From Streptomyces sp. NBC_00691 (GTDB lineage Bacteria > Actinomycetota > Actinomycetes > Streptomycetales > Streptomycetaceae), in the NCBI RefSeq assembly GCF_036226665.1, contig NZ_CP109007.1, forward strand, positions 6,448,001 to 6,512,000: 64,000 nucleotides of DNA, written 5' to 3'. Positions 42,575 through 50,482 of this stretch are shown one piece after another. Below the pieces are notes generated by a model. That model did no database searches. It was not told the origin of the DNA and saw only the letters and a program-made list of their open reading frames with translations. The position numbers and the translations under genes are program-made. Position 1 is the first letter of the stretch. Each line of letters opens with the position of its first letter.

Positions 42575-42964
42575 GTGTTCCACACGGGACTGAGGAGCGG
42601 GGCCGCCGTCCAGGCCGCCGAGGAGGCGGGCCCCGACGCCGAGCTCTACTTCCAGCGCTGCCGCTGGTGCCACACCACGACGTTCCAGCGACTGCTCTGT
42701 CCGACCTGCGGGTCGACCGATCTCAACCCCGAACTCAGCGAGGGCGAGGGCGTGATCTCCGTACGGCGCGGGGTCGCCGCCGCCGACGCCGACCTCTGGC
42801 CGGTGTACATGTCGGAGGGCTTCACCGTCCGCTGCCGGGTCGACGGACCGCTGCACGCGGTGCGCCCCGGCGTCCGGGTCAAGGTCTCCTCGGGGGTCGG
42901 CGTGACCGGTCGCAGGCCGGTCGTCCGGCTCTGCGAGGAGGTCCCCCTCGACGGGTGGATCTGA
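42575..42964 (+). CDS. Zn-ribbon/OB-fold protein (DUF35 type)
   Basis: A 129-residue acyl-CoA-associated protein. The rubredoxin-like zinc ribbon is CRWCHTTTFQRLLCPTCGS (two C-x2-C pairs), followed by an OB-fold beta domain. DUF35 proteins usually accompany thiolase-like or hydratase-like acyl-CoA enzymes. The GTG start is supported by GAGGAGAAGG 4 nt upstream. No thiolase is adjacent; the shared operator links it to acdH instead. Confidence 0.82.
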   Translation: MFHTGLRSGAAVQAAEEAGPDAELYFQRCRWCHTTTFQRLLCPTCGSTDLNPELSEGEGVISVRRGVAAADADLWPVYMSEGFTVRCRVDGPLHAVRPGVRVKVSSGVGVTGRRPVVRLCEEVPLDGWI

Positions 42965-42990
42965 TCCGCCGGTTCGGCGCGAAGGACATA

Positions 42991-43037
42991 CGGAAAGGGG
43001 CGGTGGTGGCACAGAGTGCCACCACCGCCCCTTTCCG
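42991..43037. terminator. 22-bp perfect bidirectional terminator
   Basis: Arms of 22 bp beginning CGGAAAGGGGCGGTGG around a loop AGA, between the convergent OB-fold and etfA genes. The hairpin tip itself reads TGGCACAGAGTGCCA, a match to the local operator pattern. Confidence 0.85.
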
Positions 43038-43057
43038 CGTCATCCGACGGGGACGGG

Positions 43058-44014
43058 TCAGCGGGCGCCGATCTCGTCCGTCAGCTGCGGCAGCACCTCG
43101 AAGAGGTCGCCGACCACGCCGTAGTCCACCAGGTCGAAGATCGGGGCCTCGGCGTCCTTGTTGACCGCGACGATCGTCTTCGACGTCTGCATGCCGGCCC
43201 GGTGCTGGATCGCGCCGGAGATGCCCGCCGCGACGTACAGCTGGGGCGAGACCTGCTTGCCGGTCTGGCCGACCTGGTTGGAGTGCGGGTACCAGCCCGC
43301 GTCCACGGCGGCACGCGAGGCGCCGACGGCCGCGCCGAGCGAGTCGGCCAGCTTCTCGACGACCGCGAAGCCCTCGGCCGCGCCGACACCGCGGCCGCCG
43401 GAGACCACGATCGCGGACTCGGTCAGCTCGGGACGGCCGGTGGAGACGCGCGGGGTGCGCGAGACGACCTTGGCGGCGTTGCCGGTGAAGGAGACGGTGA
43501 CGTTCTCGACCGTACCGGCGGCCGCGGAGGCCTCCGGGGCGGCGGAGTTCGGCTTGACGGTGATGACCGGCGCGCCGTGCGTGACCGTCGAGCGCACCTG
43601 GTACGAGGCGGCGAAGACGGACTGGGTGGCGACCGGGCCGTTCTCGCCGGCCTCCAGCTCCACGGCGTCGGTGATCAGACCGGAGCCGAGGCGGAGCGCG
43701 ACGCGGGCCGCGATCTCCTTGCCCTCGCCGGAGGAGGTCACCAGGACGGCGGCCGCCCCCTTCTCCTGGGCGAGCTGGGTGAGCGCGTCGACCTTCGGCA
43801 CGACCAGCTGCTCGGTGAACTCGGCGGCGTCCGCGACGTACACGGTCGCCGCGCCGTACTCGCCGGCGGTGGCGGCGATCGAGGCCGCGGCCTCGCCGGC
43901 GCCGAGCACGACCGCCGAGGGCTCGCCGATGCGGCGGGCCAGGGTCAGCAGTTCGAGGGCCGGCTTGCGGACCGCACCGTCGGCGTGGTCCACGAGAACC
44001 AGGATCTCAGCCAT
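43058..44014 (-). CDS. etfA: Electron transfer flavoprotein alpha subunit
   Basis: A 318-residue FAD-binding subunit that accepts electrons from acyl-CoA dehydrogenases. The C-terminal FAD domain is evident in RPELTESAIVVSGGRGVGAAEGF, GASRAAVDAGWYPHSNQVGQTGKQVSPQLYVAAGISGAIQH and VNKDAEAPIFDLVDYGVVGD. It lies 37 nt downstream of etfB on the same strand. Confidence 0.95.
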   Translation of the reverse strand: MAEILVLVDHADGAVRKPALELLTLARRIGEPSAVVLGAGEAAASIAATAGEYGAATVYVADAAEFTEQLVVPKVDALTQLAQEKGAAAVLVTSSGEGKEIAARVALRLGSGLITDAVELEAGENGPVATQSVFAASYQVRSTVTHGAPVITVKPNSAAPEASAAAGTVENVTVSFTGNAAKVVSRTPRVSTGRPELTESAIVVSGGRGVGAAEGFAVVEKLADSLGAAVGASRAAVDAGWYPHSNQVGQTGKQVSPQLYVAAGISGAIQHRAGMQTSKTIVAVNKDAEAPIFDLVDYGVVGDLFEVLPQLTDEIGAR

Positions 44015-44051
44015 GATTCGTTGCTCCTGTGGGTGTCAGGCTGGCGGTGGG

Positions 44052-44837
44052 TCAGATGAACTTCTGGGTGGCGAGGAAGGCGGCGAGCTGCTTGCCGCCG
44101 TCGCCCTCGTCCGTGACGATCGTGCCCTTGGTGCGAGCCGGGCGCGCGGCCACGGCGTCGACCAGGGTCCACGCCCCGGCGAGACCCACCTCGTCGGCGT
44201 CGATGTCCAGGTCGTCCAGGTCCAGTTCCTGGACCGGCTTCTTCTTGGCGGCCATGATCCCCTTGAAGGAGGGGTAACGGGCCTCGCCGGACTGGTCGGT
44301 GACCGAGACGACCGCCGGCAGCGGGGCCTCCAGCAGCTCGGTGGCGGCGTCGCCGTCACGGCGGCCCTTCACGAGACCGTCCTCGACGGAGAGCTCCGAC
44401 AGCAGGGTGACCTGCGGCAGGCTCAGCCGCTCGGCGAGCAGCGCGGGCAGCACGCCCATGGTGCCGTCGGTGGAGGCCATGCCGCAGACGACCAGGTCGA
44501 AGCCGGTCTTCTCCAGGGCCTTGGCGAGGATCGCCGAGGTGCCGATGACGTCGGAGCCGTGGATGTCCTCGTCGTTGACGTGGACGGCCTTGTCGGCGCC
44601 CATCGACAGCGCCTTGCGCAGCGCGTCCTTGGCGTCGTCCGGGCCGACCGTGACGACGGTGACCTCGGCGTCGTCGGACTCCTCGGAGATCCGCAGCGCC
44701 TGCTCGACGGCGTACTCGTCGAGCTCCGACAGCAGGCCGTCGACCTCGTCGCGGTCGACCGTCAGGTCGTCGGCGAAACCGCGGTCGCCGGTCGCGTCGG
44801 GTACGTACTTCACACAGACAGCGATCCTCAGGGTCAC
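44052..44837 (-). CDS. etfB: Electron transfer flavoprotein beta subunit
   Basis: A 261-residue AMP-binding subunit. Family stretches are RIAVCVKYVPD, TVGPDDAKDALRKALSMGADKAVHV, VCGMASTDGTMGVLPALLAERL and the C-terminal recognition region FKGIMAAKKKPVQELDLDDL. It is 28 nt downstream of the acdH-like gene, which suggests the order acdH-etfB-etfA in one transcript under the acdH promoter. Confidence 0.95.
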   Translation of the reverse strand: MTLRIAVCVKYVPDATGDRGFADDLTVDRDEVDGLLSELDEYAVEQALRISEESDDAEVTVVTVGPDDAKDALRKALSMGADKAVHVNDEDIHGSDVIGTSAILAKALEKTGFDLVVCGMASTDGTMGVLPALLAERLSLPQVTLLSELSVEDGLVKGRRDGDAATELLEAPLPAVVSVTDQSGEARYPSFKGIMAAKKKPVQELDLDDLDIDADEVGLAGAWTLVDAVAARPARTKGTIVTDEGDGGKQLAAFLATQKFI

Positions 44838-44865
44838 GGCCTGGCTCCTTTCAAGTGACAGACGA

Positions 44866-46032
44866 TTACGGGAGGTTGCGGGCCATGACGATGCGCTGGA
44901 CCTGGTTGGTGCCTTCGTAGATCTGGGTGATCTTGGCGTCGCGCATCATGCGTTCGACGGGGTAGTCGCGGGTGTAGCCGTAGCCGCCGAGGAGCTGGAC
45001 GGCGTCGGTGGTGACCTCCATGGCGACGTCGGAGGCGAAGCACTTGGCGGCGGCGCCGAAGAAGGTGAGGTCCTCCTTGTCGCCGCCGGCGGAGACGCGC
45101 TCGGACCTGGCGGCGGCGGCGTAGGTGAGCTGGCGGGCGGCTTCGAGCTTCATGGCCATGTCGGCGAGCATGAACTGGACGCCCTGGAAGTCGGCGATGG
45201 GCTTGCCGAACTGCTTGCGCTCCTTGACGTAGCCCTTGGCGTAGTCGAGGGCGCCCTGGGCGATGCCGATGGCCTGGGCGGCGATGGTGACGCGGGTGTG
45301 GTCGAGGGTCTTCATCGCGGTGGCGAAGCCGGTGCCCTCGGCGCCGATCATGCGGTCGGCGGGGATGCGGACGTTGTCGAGGTAGACCTCGCGGGTCGGG
45401 GAGCCCTTGATGCCGAGCTTCTTCTCCGGGGCGCCGAAGGAGACGCCCTCGTCGGACTTCTCCACGACGAAGGCGGAGATGCCCTTGGAGCGCTTGTCGG
45501 GGTCGGTGACGGCCATCACGGTGTAGTACTCGGAGACACCGGCGTTGGTGATCCACCGCTTGACGCCGTTGAGGACCCAGAAGTCCCCGTCGCGCACCGC
45601 GCGGGTCTTCATGCCGGCCGCGTCCGAGCCCGCGTCGGGCTCGGAGAGGGCGTAGGAGAACATCGCGTCGCCCTTGGCCAGCGGGCCGAGGTAGCGGTGC
45701 TTGAGCTCCTCCGAGCCGGACAGGATCACCGGCAGCGAGCCCAGCTTGTTGACCGCCGGGATCAGCGAGGAGCTGCCGCACGCCCGGGCGACCTCCTCGA
45801 TCACGATCACCGTCGCCAGCGCGTCCGCGCCCGCGCCGCCGTAGGTCTCCGGGACGTGCACGGCGTGCAGGTCGTTGGCGACCAGCGCGTCCAGGGCCTC
45901 CTGCGGGAACCGGCCCTCCTCGTCCACCGCCGCGGCGAACGGCACGATCTTCGCCTCCGCGAGCGCACGCACCGACTCCCGGAGCATGTCGTGCTCCTCG
46001 GAGGGCCGATACAGGTCGAAGTCCTTGCCCAT
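44866..46032 (-). CDS. acdH: AcdH-like acyl-CoA dehydrogenase
   Basis: A 388-residue enzyme. FAD and substrate motifs: YALSEPDAGSDAAGM, GVKRWITNAGVSEYYTVMAVTD, KERKQFGKPIADFQGVQFMLADM and LLGGYGYTRDYPVERMMRDAKITQIYEGTNQVQR with the catalytic Glu. It closely resembles Streptomyces AcdH, which oxidises branched- and short-chain acyl-CoAs from valine and isoleucine breakdown and feeds polyketide precursors. The ATG at 46032 follows GGGGAGC; an upstream extension would overlap the operator region. It heads an apparent transcript with etfB and etfA. Confidence 0.88.
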   Translation of the reverse strand: MGKDFDLYRPSEEHDMLRESVRALAEAKIVPFAAAVDEEGRFPQEALDALVANDLHAVHVPETYGGAGADALATVIVIEEVARACGSSSLIPAVNKLGSLPVILSGSEELKHRYLGPLAKGDAMFSYALSEPDAGSDAAGMKTRAVRDGDFWVLNGVKRWITNAGVSEYYTVMAVTDPDKRSKGISAFVVEKSDEGVSFGAPEKKLGIKGSPTREVYLDNVRIPADRMIGAEGTGFATAMKTLDHTRVTIAAQAIGIAQGALDYAKGYVKERKQFGKPIADFQGVQFMLADMAMKLEAARQLTYAAAARSERVSAGGDKEDLTFFGAAAKCFASDVAMEVTTDAVQLLGGYGYTRDYPVERMMRDAKITQIYEGTNQVQRIVMARNLP

Positions 46033-46058
46033 GATGTGGAGCTCCCCTAGACGCTTGT

Positions 46059-46095
46059 GGCACTGAGTACCCTCAGCAAAACACACTCAGTGCCA
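46059..46095 (-). promoter_or_regulatory. Two operator copies before acdH
   Basis: GGCACTGAGTACC (46059-46071) and CACTCAGTGCCA (46084-46095) are one- and two-mismatch versions of GGCAC-N3-GTGCC. They lie 27-63 nt upstream of the acdH start, over the expected promoter. Confidence 0.6.
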
Positions 46096-46100
46096 TGATG

Positions 46101-46140
46101 CCAGAGCGCCCCGACGCTGATCTGCGTCGGGGCGCTCTGG
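46101..46140 (-). terminator. Terminator of the butyrolactone receptor gene
   Basis: Perfect 17-bp arms CCAGAGCGCCCCGACGC and its complement with loop TGATCT, 20 nt past the receptor gene stop and just upstream of the acdH promoter. Confidence 0.8.
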
Positions 46141-46159
46141 GACCGGCCGGTCGGTTTTG

Positions 46160-46840
46160 TTAACCAGGGGTGTCCGCGAGATGGACCTCGTCCCTCCGGA
46201 GCCGACTGGCGTCGTACTCGGCACCGAGGAGCACGGCGCGGCCCTCGGTCATGTCGAGACGGGGCAGCAGGGCCGGGGTGCAGATGCTCGGCAGGAAGTG
46301 CTGGAGCAGGACCGAGACCCGGTGGGCCAGGTCATTGCGGTCGCACAGGATCTGGGACATCGCCTGAATCCCCGAGAAGGCGCCGGAGAACAGCTCGGCG
46401 GTGTCCGTCACGTCCACATGGACGAGCAGTTCCCCCCGCGCCTTCGCGACCATCAGGATCTCCGACACCTGGTCGATCCACGCCCGGAAGGGAGCGGCGC
46501 GGTCGACCCCGGTGGCGCCGCTGTCCAGCGCCAGGGCGACACTCGCCCGCACCAGCGCGTCCCGCTGCAGCCGGTGGGTCAGCAGGAAGGCCTGGTCCGC
46601 GAGTTCCTGGAGCTTGACCTCCTGCGGAGCCAGCGGCACGTCGAGCATCTGGGCGTCGAGCACGCCGACCGCAAGATCTTCCTTGGAAGCAAAGTGGAAA
46701 TACAGAGCTCCCTTGGTCACCCCGGCGCGCACCAGGATCTCGCCGATGGTCGTCCGCTCGTAGCCGCGCTCCGCGAAGACGGTGGCGGCCGATTCGAGGA
46801 TCACCCGTCGGGTTCGGATTGCACGCGCTTGCTGCGCCAA
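46160..46840 (-). CDS. Gamma-butyrolactone receptor, ScbR/ArpA type
   Basis: A 226-residue TetR-fold autoregulator receptor. The N-terminus AQQARAIRTRRVILESAA and helix-turn-helix YERTTIGEILVRAGVTKGALYFHFASKEDLAVGV are typical of ScbR/ArpA receptors, as is the C-terminal LVHVDVTDTAELFSGAFSGIQAMSQI. The TTG start is preferred because AGGAGG lies 4 nt before it. It is divergent from the AfsA-like synthase gene with an ARE-like site in the 128-nt gap. It should repress until a gamma-butyrolactone binds. Confidence 0.88.
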   Translation of the reverse strand: MAQQARAIRTRRVILESAATVFAERGYERTTIGEILVRAGVTKGALYFHFASKEDLAVGVLDAQMLDVPLAPQEVKLQELADQAFLLTHRLQRDALVRASVALALDSGATGVDRAAPFRAWIDQVSEILMVAKARGELLVHVDVTDTAELFSGAFSGIQAMSQILCDRNDLAHRVSVLLQHFLPSICTPALLPRLDMTEGRAVLLGAEYDASRLRRDEVHLADTPG

Positions 46841-46895
46841 GGCGCCTCCTGCTGTCTCGCTGTCTGTGCTCAACGTGTGACGTGAAGCATTGAAA

Positions 46896-46919
46896 AGAAA
46901 ACCGCGCTGTACGTATTCT
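46896..46919. promoter_or_regulatory. ARE-like autoregulatory element
   Basis: An imperfect 24-nt dyad, with outer halves AGAAAACC and ACGTATTCT, lies between the divergent receptor and synthase genes where ScbR-type receptors bind. The match to published ARE consensus is partial. Confidence 0.45.
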
Positions 46920-46968
46920 AATTCGGGCGGACACACCGCCCAGGGGTGCGGGGCTGCAAGGGGGATCC

Positions 46969-47919
46969 ATGGATCGGAACGGACGAGGAACGGCTGCACA
47001 CGTCCCCGGGGAGTTCGTTCACCGGGCGGATCCCGCGGACATCATCCCCACGGGGTGGACTCAATTGCGGGAGAATCGGTTCTCCGTCTCTGCCCGCTGG
47101 CCTGCCTCACATCCCTTCTTCGCTCCTGTGGCAGGGGACCGTCACGACCCCGTATTGGTGGCCGAGACGATACGCCAGACCACCATGCTGATCGCTCACG
47201 CCGAGTTCGGGGTACCCGTGGACGACCAGTTCGTCATGTGGGGCCTCTCCTACCGGGCCGATCCCGAGGCGCTCACCGTCGACGGACTCTCCTCCGACGT
47301 GACCGTCGACGTCATCTGCTCCGACCTCAGCAGCCGTGGCGGCCGCCTCCGTGACCTGCGCACCACCCTCGTGCTCACCCGCGACGGCCGGTTCCTCGGC
47401 ACCGGCACGGCCCAGGCGCGCTGCACCTCCGCCCTCGCGTACCGCAGGATCAGGGGCGAGCGGATGGCGGCGCTCGGCCGGCCCGTCCCGCTGATCCCCG
47501 AGGTCGCTCCGCACCTGGTGGGCCGCGAGGACGCCAAGGACGTCGTCCTGAGCCCGGGCAACCGCCCCGACCAGTGGCAGCTGCGGATCAACACCGCCCA
47601 CGCCACCCTCTTCCGGCGCCCCAACGACCACGTGCCCGGCATGGTGCTCCTCGAAGCGGCCCGGCAGGCTGCGACGGCGACGATCGGCAGCGGGACCTTC
47701 CTGCCCACCGTGATGGACGTCTCCTTCTCCCGCTACGCCGAACTCGACAGCCCCTGCTGGATCGAGACGGAGACCGTGCCCGGCGCCGACCCGTCGACGA
47801 CCACCGTCCGGATCGCCGGCCGGCAGGACGGCCACTCCGTCTTCCAGTGCACCCTCACCTCCCCGTTCCGCGAACTGGCGGTGGCCGGGGCCGGCGCCGG
47901 CAGCCGGCTGGCGGGCTGA
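46969..47919 (+). CDS. AfsA/ScbA-family gamma-butyrolactone synthase
   Basis: A 316-residue protein with two AfsA hotdog-like repeats. The first is at about residues 45-170 (VSARWPASHPFFAPVAGDRHDPVLVAETIRQTTMLIAHAEFGVP); the second is at about 190-300 (INTAHATLFRRPNDHVPGMVLLEAARQAA). AfsA joins a beta-keto acyl chain to a C3 unit as first step of the signal. The ATG is backed by AAGGGGGA. It is divergent from the receptor and 23 nt upstream of the epimerase-like gene. Confidence 0.92.
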   Translation: MDRNGRGTAAHVPGEFVHRADPADIIPTGWTQLRENRFSVSARWPASHPFFAPVAGDRHDPVLVAETIRQTTMLIAHAEFGVPVDDQFVMWGLSYRADPEALTVDGLSSDVTVDVICSDLSSRGGRLRDLRTTLVLTRDGRFLGTGTAQARCTSALAYRRIRGERMAALGRPVPLIPEVAPHLVGREDAKDVVLSPGNRPDQWQLRINTAHATLFRRPNDHVPGMVLLEAARQAATATIGSGTFLPTVMDVSFSRYAELDSPCWIETETVPGADPSTTTVRIAGRQDGHSVFQCTLTSPFRELAVAGAGAGSRLAG

Positions 47920-47942
47920 ACCGGATCGACACGATCGGCACG

Positions 47943-48905
47943 ATGAGCACGATGGCACCCCACCTCCTGATCACCGGCGCGACCGGCTTCATCGGCAGCC
48001 GGGTCAGCGCGGCCGCGGCGTCGGCCGAGGACCCCCCGCGCGTGCGTCTGCTGGCCCGCCGCCCGCAAGGCGCCCCGGGAGAGCCGCCGGCGGGACCGGA
48101 ACCCGAGACCGTCCTGGGCGACCTCCGCGACCCCGGCTCGCTGCGCCACGCCTGCGAAGGGATCGACGTACTGATCCACTGCGCCTCGGCGATCGGCGGA
48201 GACGCGGAACTGGCCCGCGCGGTCAACGACGAGGGCACCCGCGCACTGGTCGACGCCGCCCTGGCCGCCGGGGTGACCCGGATCGTCTCCCTGAGCACCG
48301 CGTCCGTCCACGGCCGCGGCCCCTTCCGGGCCGCCGCCCCCGGCAGTCTGCCGCTCGCCCCCGTCTCGGAGACCAGCCGCACCAGGGCCGCCGGCGAGCG
48401 GTACGTCCTGGACGCGGGCGGGACCGTGCTGCGCCCGCACCTCGTGTACGGCACCGGCGACCGGCAGCTGATCCCCGGCGTGGTCCGGCTCCTCGCCGCC
48501 CTGCCGGCGCCGCTCGACGGGGGAGCGTCCCTGCACTCCCTGATCGACGTGGACAGTCTGGCGGGCGTCCTGCTCGGGGCCGCGCTCTCCTCCGCGACAC
48601 GACCGGGTCCGTACTACGTCCAGCACCCCGAGCCGGTGCCGGTCCGCACGCTGCTCGCCGCCGCCGAGGACCTGCTCACCCACCGGACGGGGAGGAGCCG
48701 GGGACCGGCGGTCGACATCGCCGAGGCCCGCGCGCTGCTCGCCGGCGTCCCGTTCGCGCAGCACCACCTGGACATGCTCGCGACCGACCACTGGTTCGCC
48801 GACGACCGCCCCTGGCGGGAGCTCGGCCGCGACCCCGGGCCGGGCTTCGCCGCGGGCTTCGCCGACCATCTGCCCTGGTACCGGAGTCTCCTGGACGGTT
48901 CCTGA
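47943..48905 (+). CDS. NAD-dependent epimerase-like SDR of the butyrolactone cassette
   Basis: A 320-residue extended SDR. The cofactor motif is LLITGATGFIGSRVSAAA and the body ends in the usual helical region (HHLDMLATDHWFADDRPW). The usual Tyr-x3-Lys pair is replaced: the segment reads SETSRTRAAGERYVLDAGG. Epimerase-like proteins of this form are common next to AfsA genes (for example JadW2). It may tailor the lactone. ATG at 47952 is an alternative start. Confidence 0.82.
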   Translation: MSTMAPHLLITGATGFIGSRVSAAAASAEDPPRVRLLARRPQGAPGEPPAGPEPETVLGDLRDPGSLRHACEGIDVLIHCASAIGGDAELARAVNDEGTRALVDAALAAGVTRIVSLSTASVHGRGPFRAAAPGSLPLAPVSETSRTRAAGERYVLDAGGTVLRPHLVYGTGDRQLIPGVVRLLAALPAPLDGGASLHSLIDVDSLAGVLLGAALSSATRPGPYYVQHPEPVPVRTLLAAAEDLLTHRTGRSRGPAVDIAEARALLAGVPFAQHHLDMLATDHWFADDRPWRELGRDPGPGFAAGFADHLPWYRSLLDGS

Positions 48906-48908
48906 ACC

Positions 48909-48986
48909 GGGTCCGCCGTGTGAGCCACGTGACGGTCGGCCGTCGAAGGGTCCGCCGTGTGGGCCCCGCGACGGCCGGCCGTCGAG
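48909..48986. repeat. Two tandem 39-bp repeats
   Basis: Two 39-nt units beginning GGGTCCGCCGTGTG and ending CGGCCGTCGA differ at five positions. They fill the gap between the convergent epimerase-like and second receptor-like genes. Confidence 0.75.
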
Positions 48987-48989
48987 CCG

Positions 48990-49637
48990 TCAGACGACCG
49001 GAGTGCGGGCGGCGGGCACGGCCGGGCTGCCCGCCGGATCCAGGGCGTCGAGCGCCCCGGGAGCGGCCAGCATCGGCAGGAGCGTCCGCCACAAGCCGGT
49101 GACGGTGTCGGGCGACAGCCACTCGCCGTTGTCACGGCACAGCGCCTCGAGTCCGACGGTGGCGGCCACCACCGTGCGGACGAGGTCCTGCTGGCCGCCG
49201 TGGCCGGTGGCGAGCAGGCCCTCGTCGGCCGCCTCGGCGAGCCGCTGCTGGACGCAGCTCTGCCACTCCTGGCGCAGATTCAGGTCGGTGCGGCAGCCCC
49301 GGGAGCAACTGAGCCGGTAGCCCGCGCGGACGACGACGTCCTCACGGAGCAGCCGGGCCAGGGCGTGCGTGGTGTCGGTGAGGTTCTGCAGGGCGTCGGA
49401 CCCCTGCCGGTGGACGACGCGGGCCGCCCTGCGCAGGGCGGTGGACGCCTCGTGCTCGACGGCGGCGGCCACCGCGGGCTTGTTCTCGAAGTGGAAGTGG
49501 AGCGCGCCGGGGCTCACTCCCGCGCCCGTGCTGATCGCCGACAGCTTGGCCAGGGTGTAGCCGTGCCGGTCGAACTCCTCGGCCGCCGACCTGATCAACG
49601 CCTCGCGGGTCCGTGCGGCCCGTTCCTGTTTGGTCAC
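48990..49637 (-). CDS. Second ScbR-like regulator (pseudo-receptor type)
   Basis: A 215-residue TetR protein, starting at GTG with TKQERAARTREALIRSAA and the helix-turn-helix YTLAKLSAISTGAGVSPGALHFHFENKPAVAAA. This is the form of the ScbR2/JadR2-type homologues that often sit in the same locus as the true receptor and respond to other ligands or none. Its C-terminal part has a Cys-containing stretch SCSRGCRTDLNL. It is convergent with the epimerase-like gene. Confidence 0.82.
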   Translation of the reverse strand: MTKQERAARTREALIRSAAEEFDRHGYTLAKLSAISTGAGVSPGALHFHFENKPAVAAAVEHEASTALRRAARVVHRQGSDALQNLTDTTHALARLLREDVVVRAGYRLSCSRGCRTDLNLRQEWQSCVQQRLAEAADEGLLATGHGGQQDLVRTVVAATVGLEALCRDNGEWLSPDTVTGLWRTLLPMLAAPGALDALDPAGSPAVPAARTPVV

Positions 49638-49713
49638 CCGTGGCTCCAAGTAGCACCGTGCGTCGCGGTGACACGGGCGTGCGCCCCGCCGCGCCGTACC
49701 GCTCGACGCCTCC

Positions 49714-49734
49714 AAACCGACTGCTTGGTATTGT
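49714..49734 (-). promoter_or_regulatory. ARE-like site upstream of the second receptor gene
   Basis: AAACCGACTGCTTGGTAT followed by TGT resembles the AAACCG...GGTATGT form of autoregulatory elements and lies about 77 nt upstream of the gene start. The 341-nt gap (49638-49978) holds no gene. Confidence 0.45.
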
Positions 49735-49884
49735 ACGAGGTTTTCGTGCGGCCTTGAGCGCTTCGGTGCGGATCGGGAGTCCGGGCTCCTCCTGGTCGTG
49801 AACGGGCTGCGTACGCGGGTGGTGAGGGGGGTGGCGGGCAGGGCGGCGGACATGCTCCGGCGGGGCGCGGAGAACCTCAACGGG

Positions 49885-49904
49885 CAAACCGAGCCACAGG
49901 TTTG
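49885..49904. promoter_or_regulatory. CAAACC/GGTTTG inverted repeat, ARE-like
   Basis: Six-bp arms CAAACC and GGTTTG separated by 8 nt, with TTG extending the right side, in the same gene-free gap as the site at 49714. It may be a second receptor-binding site. Confidence 0.4.
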
Positions 49905-49978
49905 TTGTCCGCCGGCACGAGTGTCCTTCTCACGCACACGAGACCCGCTGAGCCGCATCGCGCGGAGGGAGCACGGAC

Positions 49979-50482
49979 TCAGGGGCGGGGGTGCGTCGTC
50001 ACCACGACCACGCCCGCGAGCAGCACCACGTTCTTGACGACGAACTCGCCGACCAGCGTGAGCAGCAGCGGGTTGGAGTGGGCGAAGGCCATCGACGGCG
50101 TGAGGACGAGCACCGCGAAGGTGCCGCAGAGATGGGCGGTCAGCACCGGCAGGGCCAGCGCGCGGGCGCGCCCCGACACCAGCCAGAGGCCGAGCGCCAC
50201 CTCGGCCCAGCCCAGCGTGGGCACGAACCAGTCGCCCGCCGGGAACGGCAGCACGGCGACGACGAGCGCGGCCGCCGGGCTCAGCCCGATGACCTTGAGG
50301 ACCCCGAACCACACGAACACGCCGCCCAGACCGGCCCTGAGCATGCCCAGTCCGTACCGGTGCAGGCGTGGCGCGAGCCGGTCGAAGCGGCCGAGCGGAG
50401 AGGAGGAAGCGGCGGGCGGCGGGGTGGCGCTCCCCGGGGCGGAAGAGGTGGCGGCAGGGATCACCTGGGAGGAAACGGTCAT
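49979..50482 (-). CDS. DoxX-like membrane protein
   Basis: A 167-residue protein with a Ser/Pro/Ala-rich N-terminus and four membrane helices (LRAGLGGVFVWFGVLKVIG, ALVVAVLPFPAGDWFVPTLGWAEVALGLWLV, LPVLTAHLCGTFAVLVLTPSMAF, LTLVGEFVVKNVVLLAGVVVV). This is the DoxX/YkgB-type fold. The ATG start is opposite the haloperoxidase gene across 330 nt. Function is unknown; some relatives work with thiol redox proteins. Confidence 0.72.
   Translation of the reverse strand: MTVSSQVIPAATSSAPGSATPPPAASSSPLGRFDRLAPRLHRYGLGMLRAGLGGVFVWFGVLKVIGLSPAAALVVAVLPFPAGDWFVPTLGWAEVALGLWLVSGRARALALPVLTAHLCGTFAVLVLTPSMAFAHSNPLLLTLVGEFVVKNVVLLAGVVVVTTHPRP

Noticed and set aside
49798..50037. Small plus-strand frame between the second ScbR-like gene and the DoxX-like gene
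   Set aside because: No ribosome binding site, Arg-rich composition and overlap with the DoxX-like gene end.
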